From Bifidobacterium sp. B4142 (GTDB taxonomy: Bacteria > Actinomycetota > Actinomycetes > Actinomycetales > Bifidobacteriaceae): a stretch of 64,000 nt of DNA. Under the pieces are notes generated by a model, which did not search any database, was not told where the DNA came from, and worked only from the letters and a program-made list of their open reading frames with translations. Below are positions 22,393 through 29,650 of this stretch, one piece after another (positions within the stretch are counted from its first letter, which is position 1; each line of letters starts with the position of its first letter). Location: positions 620,001 through 684,000 of the forward strand of contig NZ_JAFNMJ010000001.1 in NCBI RefSeq assembly GCF_026537325.1, given 5' to 3'. The translations under genes were made by a program, and so were the position numbers.

Positions 22393-23367
22393 ATGGTCAT
22401 GACATTGCTGTTTGCGGGCACACCCCAGGTCGCCTTGCCGTCTCTGAGATTGCTGGCGGCCGACCAGGAGCATTTCCGGGTTGCCGCCGTGCTCACCAGA
22501 CCCGACGCACCCCAGGGGCGTGGAAGGCATCTGCAGCCCAGTCCGGTCAAGGCTGAGGCCATCAAGCTGGGTATTCCCGTTCTTGAGGACAACCCGTCCG
22601 ATCCGGGTTTTCCGGCGCGGCTGAAGGATACGGGTGCCAACTGTGCGGCTGTCGTGGCCTACGGACGGATCCTGCGCCAGCCGGTCCTGGACGCCTTTGA
22701 GGGGGGCTGGTACAACCTACACTTTTCCCTGCTGCCGCAGTGGCGTGGAGCAGCCCCAGTACAGCGGGCCATCTGGGCCGGGGATACCATCACTGGCGCC
22801 ACGGTCTTCCGGCTCACGGCTGGCATGGATGAAGGCCCTATCCTGGCACAGTCTACGGTGGAGATCGGGTCGCACGAGACCTCGGGCGAGCTGCTGGATC
22901 GCCTGGCTGAGGACGGATCCCACCTGCTGGCTGCCAGTCTTGAGGCCCTTGCGGAGGGTCGGATTCAACCCAAGGAGCAGATGCGGGGCGCCTATCAGGT
23001 GGCCGCCAAAATCACCCATCAGGATGCCCACATGCGTTTCGATGTGCCCGTCTTTGCTCTGGATCGGCAGGTTCGCGCCTGCAGCCCGGAACCGGGAGCC
23101 TGGTGTCTGTACCGGCGGGGCGACGATCCGCAGGACGAGCAGACAGGACTGACCGTGCTCAGGGCGGCACCGGCCCGAGGGAATGAGCCCGGTCTTCCGG
23201 GGCACCTGGAGCCGGGTCGGCTGGCCAGGGACCGTCATCACCTCTGGGTGGGCACCAAGACCCTGCCCCTGGAGCTGCAGATGGTCAAGGCTGCCGGCAA
23301 ACGCGCCATGAAGGCCATGGACTGGGCCCGTGGAGCTCGTTTGGAAGACGGGGCCCACTGCAGCTGA
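22393..23367 (+). CDS. fmt: Methionyl-tRNA formyltransferase
   Basis: A 324-residue enzyme that formylates initiator Met-tRNA using 10-formyl-THF. The N-terminal Rossmann domain begins LLFAGTPQVALPSL. The catalytic segment is NLHFSLLPQWRGAAPVQRAIWAG-like, with Asn, His and a downstream Asp in TAGMDEGPIL. The C-terminal domain is shorter and less conserved. AAAAGGAG sits at 22377-22384. It follows priA, as in many actinobacteria. Confidence 0.94.
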   Translation: MVMTLLFAGTPQVALPSLRLLAADQEHFRVAAVLTRPDAPQGRGRHLQPSPVKAEAIKLGIPVLEDNPSDPGFPARLKDTGANCAAVVAYGRILRQPVLDAFEGGWYNLHFSLLPQWRGAAPVQRAIWAGDTITGATVFRLTAGMDEGPILAQSTVEIGSHETSGELLDRLAEDGSHLLAASLEALAEGRIQPKEQMRGAYQVAAKITHQDAHMRFDVPVFALDRQVRACSPEPGAWCLYRRGDDPQDEQTGLTVLRAAPARGNEPGLPGHLEPGRLARDRHHLWVGTKTLPLELQMVKAAGKRAMKAMDWARGARLEDGAHCS

Positions 23368-23438
23368 GTCCCTTCCCGGCTGGCTGTCCAAGCCGTGCGG
23401 GGATTCCAGGGGCGAACGATGGAGGGAAGAGGGTAGTC

Positions 23439-25001
23439 ATGCAGTCCGATGATGTTGAGCAAGCTGACGATGCCAATGACCAGGACCAGGACGGGGAACG
23501 GCGCAACCGGGCCTTGGCTGCCGCGCTGACCAGGGCTGCCAAGGAACTGTCCAAGGCCAAGAGCCAGTTGGCCCAGCTGGGCCAACCGCCCTTGACCGTC
23601 GCCCTGGCCTTGGGCGTGGATTCCGTAGCCTATGACAGCCAGGGGGTGCAGCAGGCCCGTCTGCTGATCCTGAACGGTTCCAGACGGATGGTCGTCCCCC
23701 TGGCGCCTGATATCCACGCCGAGCGGATCCGGGCCGGCCAGGAGGTTCTGCTCAACGCCGATATGGTGGTGGTGCGTGTGGGCGATCAGCCGGTGACCGG
23801 GCAGGTCCGCACGCTGCGGGAGACCTTGGAATCCGGTGCCCTGTTGGTGGAAGACCCCTCCGGTCAGACCCGCGTAGCCGCGCGTGCGGGCTCTCTACAG
23901 GACCAGCCCATCGAGGCGGGTAGCGCCTTGCTCATGGACGAAAGCTGTTCGATGGCCCTGGCTGTGCTGCCTGAGTCGGATCAGGCCGACATGCTCCTGG
24001 AGGAGACTCCTGACGTGGACTTCTCTGATATTGGCGGCCTGGACAGGCAGATCGAGCGGATCCGGGATGCGGTCCAGCTGCCCTTCCAGCATGCTGATCT
24101 CATGCGTCGTTATGGGCTTCAGGCCCCCAAGGGTGTCCTGCTCTACGGTCCGCCCGGCAATGGCAAGACCATGATCGCCAAGGCTCTGGCCCGTGCCCTG
24201 GCCCAGGAGAGCGACGGTCATGGGGTCTTCCTGTCAGTTAAGGGTCCTGAGGTGCTCAACAAGTTCGTGGGCGAGTCCGAACGGCTGATTCGCCGCCTCT
24301 TCGCCCGGGCCCGCAACCTGGCAGGCCAGGGTGGACCGGTGGTGGTCTTCATCGACGAGATGGATGCCCTGTTGCGAACCCGAGGTTCTGGTATCTCGTC
24401 GGATGTGGAGACCACCATCGTCCCCCAGTTCCTGACCGAGCTGGACGGTGTCGAATCCCTGGACCAGGTCATGGTCATCGGCGCCTCCAACCGCATTGAC
24501 ATGATCGACCCGGCGGTTCTGCGCCCTGGACGGCTGGATGTCAAGATCCGCATCGATCGGCCCGACAGAACCAGGTCAGCCGCCATTCTGGGCAAATATC
24601 TGGGCTCCGATATGCCCATGGAGGATGATGGTGGGCCGGAGGAGCTGATCCAGGTGCTGGTCGACGGACTCTTCGCTCGGGATGATGACCACCTGCTGGG
24701 CAGAATCATGGATGCCAGGGGCCGCTGGCAGCCCCTCTACCTAGAGTCAGTGGTCTCCGGCGCCATGCTGCATAACCTGGTTGATCGGGTCAAGACCATG
24801 GCGGTCAAGGCCTCCATCGAACAGGGTCGGCAGGTGGGTCTTGACCGCGGGTTCTGCGCAAGGGCGGTCCGTGGGCAGTATGAGGACACGCTGGAGGAGC
24901 TCAGTGGGCAGGATCCGGACCGCTGGGCCGATCTGGCAGGACTGCGCCCAGGGCAGGTTCAGGAGGTTCGCCCAGTTGACGGGCCAGGGGAGCGATCATG
25001 A
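23439..25001 (+). CDS. arc: AAA ATPase ARC (Mpa-type) of the pupylation system
   Basis: A 520-residue AAA ATPase of the ARC/Mpa family. It has an N-terminal coiled coil (residues about 20-50, KELSKAKSQLAQL) that binds Pup, tandem OB-fold region, and one AAA domain. Walker A is GPPGNGKT, Walker B VVFIDEMDALL, and the second region of homology is NRIDMIDPAVLRPGRLD. It would recognise pupylated proteins and unfold them. Its C-terminus reads …VDGPGERS and lacks the GQYL-type proteasome-docking tail of mycobacterial Mpa. Its stop overlaps the dop ATG (ATGA). Confidence 0.93.
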   Translation: MQSDDVEQADDANDQDQDGERRNRALAAALTRAAKELSKAKSQLAQLGQPPLTVALALGVDSVAYDSQGVQQARLLILNGSRRMVVPLAPDIHAERIRAGQEVLLNADMVVVRVGDQPVTGQVRTLRETLESGALLVEDPSGQTRVAARAGSLQDQPIEAGSALLMDESCSMALAVLPESDQADMLLEETPDVDFSDIGGLDRQIERIRDAVQLPFQHADLMRRYGLQAPKGVLLYGPPGNGKTMIAKALARALAQESDGHGVFLSVKGPEVLNKFVGESERLIRRLFARARNLAGQGGPVVVFIDEMDALLRTRGSGISSDVETTIVPQFLTELDGVESLDQVMVIGASNRIDMIDPAVLRPGRLDVKIRIDRPDRTRSAAILGKYLGSDMPMEDDGGPEELIQVLVDGLFARDDDHLLGRIMDARGRWQPLYLESVVSGAMLHNLVDRVKTMAVKASIEQGRQVGLDRGFCARAVRGQYEDTLEELSGQDPDRWADLAGLRPGQVQEVRPVDGPGERS

Positions 25002-26506
25002 ATGCCGAGCGGGTCATGGGTACCGAGACGGAGTACGCCATAGCCGACCCCCAGGATCCCGGCGCCGATCCACGTACCCTGGCCCTGCGTCTGGTAAGGG
25101 CCGCCGCCCAGCCGGCCTTGGCGCATATCCGCTGGGACTATGGGCAAGAGGATCCGGTCAATGATGCCAGGGGAGGTCGGCTGCCGCGTTCCGCCGCCGC
25201 TCCGAGCATGCTCACTGACGCGCCCGGCGCCCGGCTGATTGATGTGGCAGCTCCCAATGGCGCTCGCATTTACGTGGATCATGCCCACCCGGAGTATGCC
25301 TCGGCGGAAACAGTGAATGCCTTCGATGCGTTGGTCCAGGACCGTGCGGGTGATCGGATGATGGCCCAGGCCGCAAAAAGAGCCGGAGGTCTGACTCTCT
25401 ACAAGAACAACGTAGACGGCAAGGGTGCCGCCTGGGGATCCCATGAAAACTATCTGATGGATAGGGCGGTGCCCTTCGCCAGGGTGGCGGCTCTGATGAC
25501 CATTCATTTCGTCACCCGGCAGATCTACACCGGCTCGGGCAGGGTGGGTCTGGGGCCCAGGAGCGAAGAGTCTGGCTTCCAGCTCAGCCAGCGCGCCGAC
25601 TATCTGACCAGCCGCATTGGACTGCAGACCACCTTCGGGCGGCCGATCATCAATACCCGGGACGAGTCACATGCCGGGCCGGGCAGTCGCCGCCTCCATG
25701 TGATTGTGGGCGATGCCAACCGGCTGGATGCGCCCCTGGTCCTCAAGCTGGGAACGACCGATCTGCTGCTGGGCCTCTTGGAGTCCGAGGGTGGTTCGAC
25801 CAGTCAAGTCGATGAGCTGTTGGATCGCTGGACGCTGGATGATCCGGTGTCGGCCCTGCACACGGTTTCGCGAGATGTCACCCTGACCAAGCCGCTGGCC
25901 CTGGCAAACGGAGGGTTCGCCGATGCGCTGACCATCCAAAGAGCATTGCTGGATGCGGCCCGCCAGACCAGACGGGATGTCAACAGGCCTGGATGTGCCG
26001 ATGATCGGGTTCTGAGCCTCTGGGATCAGGTGCTCGAAGATCTGGCCGCAGTGCGTTCGGGCGACGAGGAGGCCCGTTTGGCTATGCACGACCAGGCAGG
26101 CAGGTTGGAATGGCTGCTCAAATGGCAGCTCCTGGAGCGTCTGCGTCGTCGTCGTTCCATATCCGACTGGTTGGATCCCCGTCTGGCGGCCCTGGATTTG
26201 GCCTGGGCACGGGTGGATCCCGGCCGTGACCTGCCTTGGCGACTGAGAGGATCCGCCCTGCAACTGGCCGATCCCGATCAGATCACCATAGCCATGGACC
26301 AGGGGCCGGAGCAGACTCGCGCCTGGTACCGTTCCCGGCTGCTACATCGCTGCCCTGATGCGGTCAGGGCTGTCTCCTGGAGTCGTGTCATTCTTGAGAG
26401 CCAGGGCCCGGAGGGAGAGCCTAGGACCAGGGTGGTGGATCTGTCCGATCCGCTGAGTCACACACGGTCTTCCTACCGGGATGGCCGCGACATATACTGC
26501 AGGTAG
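24998..26506 (+). CDS. dop: Deamidase/depupylase Dop
   Basis: A 502-residue member of the glutamine-synthetase-like Dop/PafA family. It begins RVMGTETEYAI, with nucleotide-binding glutamates, and has the catalytic Asp motif IYVDHAHPEYASAE near residue 88. It converts the C-terminal Gln of Pup to Glu and removes Pup from substrates. It is distinguished from PafA by the longer N-terminal loop between the first strand and the Asp motif. It is coupled to arc by ATGA and precedes the IMPase-like gene. Confidence 0.93.
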   Translation: MNAERVMGTETEYAIADPQDPGADPRTLALRLVRAAAQPALAHIRWDYGQEDPVNDARGGRLPRSAAAPSMLTDAPGARLIDVAAPNGARIYVDHAHPEYASAETVNAFDALVQDRAGDRMMAQAAKRAGGLTLYKNNVDGKGAAWGSHENYLMDRAVPFARVAALMTIHFVTRQIYTGSGRVGLGPRSEESGFQLSQRADYLTSRIGLQTTFGRPIINTRDESHAGPGSRRLHVIVGDANRLDAPLVLKLGTTDLLLGLLESEGGSTSQVDELLDRWTLDDPVSALHTVSRDVTLTKPLALANGGFADALTIQRALLDAARQTRRDVNRPGCADDRVLSLWDQVLEDLAAVRSGDEEARLAMHDQAGRLEWLLKWQLLERLRRRRSISDWLDPRLAALDLAWARVDPGRDLPWRLRGSALQLADPDQITIAMDQGPEQTRAWYRSRLLHRCPDAVRAVSWSRVILESQGPEGEPRTRVVDLSDPLSHTRSSYRDGRDIYCR

Positions 26507-26596
26507 CGCAGAAAATAGTCCGATATCCGACAGGACGACCACCGGTGGATCACGGTCGGCAATGCCTCGGCCACCCGTTTGAAAGAGAAGAGAAGT

Positions 26597-27433
26597 ATGG
26601 AATTGCGCGATTTGGCCATGCAGGCCGCCACCATTGCTGTGGAGGCCGGTCGTCATGCCCTCCAGGACCAGATCAACCCCCACGATCCCCGCTCCACCTC
26701 AGCCATCGGCCAAGGCACCCAGTTTTCGCCGAGCATTGACACGCGTCTGATCCGATACTGCCGGACCAAGATCGCCGCCCTGGACCCCATGGACGGCTTC
26801 TGGGAGGAGGAGGCCGGCAACCGCCGTCCAGGCGGTCGTTACTGGTGCCTGGGCCACATCGACGGTCCGGTCAACTATGTGCGCAACATGGCCGAATGGA
26901 CACTGACCATCTCCCTCTTCGCCGTGGACGAGAAGGGTCACGCTTCACCGGTCCTGGGCATCGTGCATGCACCGGTCCTGGGCCTGACCTATCTGGCTGC
27001 CAAGGGTCAGGGCGCCATCAGGATCCGACGGACTATTGTGGGCGACAAGCGGGAGAAGATCATCCCCTCCACGATGACCACCCTGAATGGGTCAGTGATC
27101 AGCTTCGGTATGTCCTACTTCCCCAACGAGTCCGAAAAGGTCCTGCAGATCGTTTCACGCATGGCCGGCAAGCCTGCCGACATCAAGCGTGTTGGTCCGG
27201 TCTCGCTGGACCTGTGTCGGGTGGCGGACGGCAGCTACGACGCCTACTTCGAACCGGCCCTGCACTCCTGGGACATCCCCGCTGTCTCTGCAGCGGCTGT
27301 CGTGGTCCGGGAGGCCAAGGGCACCCTTTGGCGCTGGGACGGCGGACACGTGCGCTGGGAGGGCAGCAACGACGTGGTAGCCACCAACGGGCTCATCGCC
27401 GAGGATTTGAACACCTATCTGAGCGGACGCTGA
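26597..27433 (+). CDS. Inositol-monophosphatase-family protein with a degenerate metal site
   Basis: A 278-residue IMPase-fold protein between dop and pup. The EExG-type motif is kept as FWEEEAGN (about residue 76). The main motif, normally D-P-I-D-G-T-x-N-F, reads G-H-I-D-G-P-V-N-Y, so the first metal-binding Asp and the Thr are lost. The C-terminal W-D-x-(A/P) motif is kept as SWDIPAVSAAAVVV. Catalysis is therefore doubtful, and it may bind a ligand or protein instead. ATG 26597 follows AGAGAAGAGAAG; a TTG frame opens at 26579. Its place inside the pupylation locus suggests co-expression but not necessarily a shared pathway. Confidence 0.82.
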   Translation: MELRDLAMQAATIAVEAGRHALQDQINPHDPRSTSAIGQGTQFSPSIDTRLIRYCRTKIAALDPMDGFWEEEAGNRRPGGRYWCLGHIDGPVNYVRNMAEWTLTISLFAVDEKGHASPVLGIVHAPVLGLTYLAAKGQGAIRIRRTIVGDKREKIIPSTMTTLNGSVISFGMSYFPNESEKVLQIVSRMAGKPADIKRVGPVSLDLCRVADGSYDAYFEPALHSWDIPAVSAAAVVVREAKGTLWRWDGGHVRWEGSNDVVATNGLIAEDLNTYLSGR

Positions 27434-27457
27434 TTCGGGCAGGGAAGGAGAGCGACC

Positions 27458-27661
27458 ATGGCTGAGGCATCCCAGCAGGGACGGCATATGGCAGCCGGGC
27501 AGCAGCAGGAACAGGAAGAGGATTTGCCGCAGACCGGGGCACGTGAACAGGGTCAGACGGCTCAGTCCGATCTTGATGCCGTCTTGGATGATATCGAGAC
27601 CACCCTGGAGACCAATGCCAAGGAGTATGTGCAGGGCTTCGTCCAGAAGGGCGGCCAGTGA
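27458..27661 (+). CDS. pup: Prokaryotic ubiquitin-like protein Pup
   Basis: A 67-residue, very hydrophilic, largely disordered protein rich in Gln and Glu. The C-terminal half is helical and ends [11 protein letters not shown]. The terminal Gly-Gly-Gln is the Pup signature: Dop deamidates Gln to Glu, then PafA joins it to substrate lysines. GGGAAGGAGAGCG precedes the ATG. pafA starts 3 nt after its stop. Confidence 0.96.
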   Translation: MAEASQQGRHMAAGQQQEQEEDLPQTGAREQGQTAQSDLDAVLDDIETTLETNAKEYVQGFVQKGGQ

Positions 27662-27664
27662 TCC

Positions 27665-29092
27665 ATGACGGATGGGCATGGGACTGACTCGGACTTTCGC
27701 AGAATATTCGGCATCGAGACCGAGTATGGACTGAGTCTGACCGGCGCCAGTGGCCCCTACGCCGCTGGCAGGGTGGCCATGGCCATGTTCCGTCCTCTGA
27801 TCGAGAAGCACGGGTCAACCAACATCTATCTGCCCAATGGCGCTCGGCTTTACCTGGATGTGGGCTCCCACCCGGAGTATGCCACGGCGGAGGCCCGCGA
27901 TCCGCTGACGGCACTGAAACAGGTGCTGGCCGGGGAGCGGATCATGACCGACCTTGCGGAGCGCGCTGGGAAACGCCTGACGGAGGATCTGGGCAGGCCC
28001 GTGAAGGTGCATGTCTTTGCCAACAATGTGGATGCCCGGGATCATGCCTTCGGTTGCCATGAGAACTACCTGCTGGATCGGGGAGTCCCCTTGGACATGA
28101 TCGGAGCCTGCCTGGTCCCCTTTCTGGTCACCCGACAGCTGATCACCGGGGCGGGTCGTCTGGACCCAGATGGCTTCCAGATCAGCCAGCGGGCCGACTT
28201 TCTGGATGAGGCGGTTTCCTCGGCCACCACCCGTGCCCGTCCCATGGTCAACACCCGTGACGAGCCTCTGGCCGATCCCGAACGATGGCGGCGTCTGCAT
28301 GTGGTCGTAGGGGATACCAACCGTTCGCCGTTGGTCACTTGGTTCAAGATGGCCAGCACTCACGTGGTTCTGAACCTGATCGAGCAAGCCTGCCGTCAAG
28401 GCCGACGACCAGACCTGGCGGACTGGGCCCTGGCTGATCCCCGTGCAGCCGTCCGAGCCGTCAGTCGGGATCGGACCGGCCGGGTCACTCTGGAACTGCA
28501 GGCTTCCACGAAAACTGGCAGTATCAGCGCCCTGGGTCTGCAAGAGGCCTATTGGTCGGCCTGCAAGGATTTGGTTGACCAGCAGGAGGATATAGGCATC
28601 GATCGACCCCAGGCTCTGCAGGCCCTGCGACTTTGGAGGGTTGCCCTGGATGCGCTGGACGCGGGGCGTTGGCAGGATCTGGCTGACTGGGTGGATTGGG
28701 CCGCCAAGTTGCGGTTGATCCAGGGCCTGAGTCGACGAGAGGCCGGACGGGATCTGGCCGAGGCCCTGGATCTGGACTATCACGATCTGAGCGCCGGAAG
28801 ATCCTTCCCTGGCCTGATCAGGCATGGGCTCATGCGCTCGCCGGTCGACGACTCGGAGATACGTCGCGCCATGGATCAACCTCCGGAGGATACCCGGGCC
28901 CGTCTGCGTGGCGACTTCGTCCGTGCCGCAGACCGGGGAACACGCAGCTGGTCATGCGACTGGAGCAACCTGGTCCTAGGCGGCTCTCACCGAGTAGAGG
29001 TTGCCCTGCCTAACCCCTTCGATCATCTGGGCCCACCCCGATACCACTCCTTGATGGACTTTCTCAAGAATGCCGCAGAACCTCGTGCCTAG
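27665..29092 (+). CDS. pafA: Pup ligase PafA
   Basis: A 475-residue glutamine-synthetase-like ligase forming isopeptide bonds between Pup-Glu and substrate lysines. It begins RRIFGIETEYGLSL and has the catalytic Asp motif LYLDVGSHPEYATAEARDP near residue 63. The ATP-site segment GCHENYLL and the NTRDEPLADPERWRRLHV region are also present. It follows pup directly and ends before the hup-facing hairpin. No proteasome alpha or beta gene lies between pup and pafA or elsewhere in the window. Confidence 0.95.
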   Translation: MTDGHGTDSDFRRIFGIETEYGLSLTGASGPYAAGRVAMAMFRPLIEKHGSTNIYLPNGARLYLDVGSHPEYATAEARDPLTALKQVLAGERIMTDLAERAGKRLTEDLGRPVKVHVFANNVDARDHAFGCHENYLLDRGVPLDMIGACLVPFLVTRQLITGAGRLDPDGFQISQRADFLDEAVSSATTRARPMVNTRDEPLADPERWRRLHVVVGDTNRSPLVTWFKMASTHVVLNLIEQACRQGRRPDLADWALADPRAAVRAVSRDRTGRVTLELQASTKTGSISALGLQEAYWSACKDLVDQQEDIGIDRPQALQALRLWRVALDALDAGRWQDLADWVDWAAKLRLIQGLSRREAGRDLAEALDLDYHDLSAGRSFPGLIRHGLMRSPVDDSEIRRAMDQPPEDTRARLRGDFVRAADRGTRSWSCDWSNLVLGGSHRVEVALPNPFDHLGPPRYHSLMDFLKNAAEPRA

Positions 29093-29140
29093 AAGCCCAG
29101 TTTGCACCGCGGGACTTCCATTAGGTCTTCTCTAACCAAG

Positions 29141-29178
29141 AAGGGCCCCAGCATCCGTGGATGGATGCCGGGGCCCTT
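29141..29178. terminator. Bidirectional terminator between pafA and hup
   Basis: AAGGGCCCC-A-GCATCC (29141-29156) pairs with GGATGC-C-GGGGCCCTT (29163-29178), with a single A/C mismatch and a 6-nt loop. It lies between the convergent pafA and hup genes. Confidence 0.85.
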
Positions 29179-29193
29179 GCAGAAAGGCTGGTT

Positions 29194-29481
29194 TCACTTC
29201 TTGTTGGTGACGGCCTTCTTCAGCAGCGAGCCTGCGGAGATACGCACGCCGTAGCTGGCCGGAATCTTGATGGTCTCACCGGTGCGGGGGTTGCGGCCGG
29301 TGCGGGCGGCGCGCTTGACACGCTCGGCCGAGAACAGACCGGTCAGCTTCAGACCCTCACCGGACTTCATGGCCTCGACGAAGACATCCTGGAAGGCGTT
29401 GACAGCAGCTTCCGCCTGAGCCTTGGTCAGGTTGGACTTCTGCGCGATCTTCGAAACGAGATCAGACTTGTTGTATGCCAT
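29194..29481 (-). CDS. hup: HU-family DNA-binding protein
   Basis: A 95-residue histone-like HU protein that bends and compacts DNA. It begins AYNKSDLVSKIAQKSNLTK and has the DNA-intercalating arm RTGRNPRTGETIKIPAS, followed by the conserved terminal Lys-rich segment (LLKKAVTNKK). GAAAGAAGGA lies before the ATG. It is a monocistronic unit between the pafA terminator and the flippase gene. Confidence 0.96.
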   Translation of the reverse strand: MAYNKSDLVSKIAQKSNLTKAQAEAAVNAFQDVFVEAMKSGEGLKLTGLFSAERVKRAARTGRNPRTGETIKIPASYGVRISAGSLLKKAVTNKK

Positions 29482-29650
29482 AGAACATCCTTCTTTCGGG
29501 GGCCTCCCATTGCTTGATTTGGGGAAAGCCCAACGGTCAATGACTGATATTACCGCAGATTAGGCCCAAACACCGCATTTTTCGGGGGTTTCCGACATTT
29601 CATCAAGCGATTTTTGAGGTCCTTGGGAATGAAAGTGTCCAAAGGGCTCT

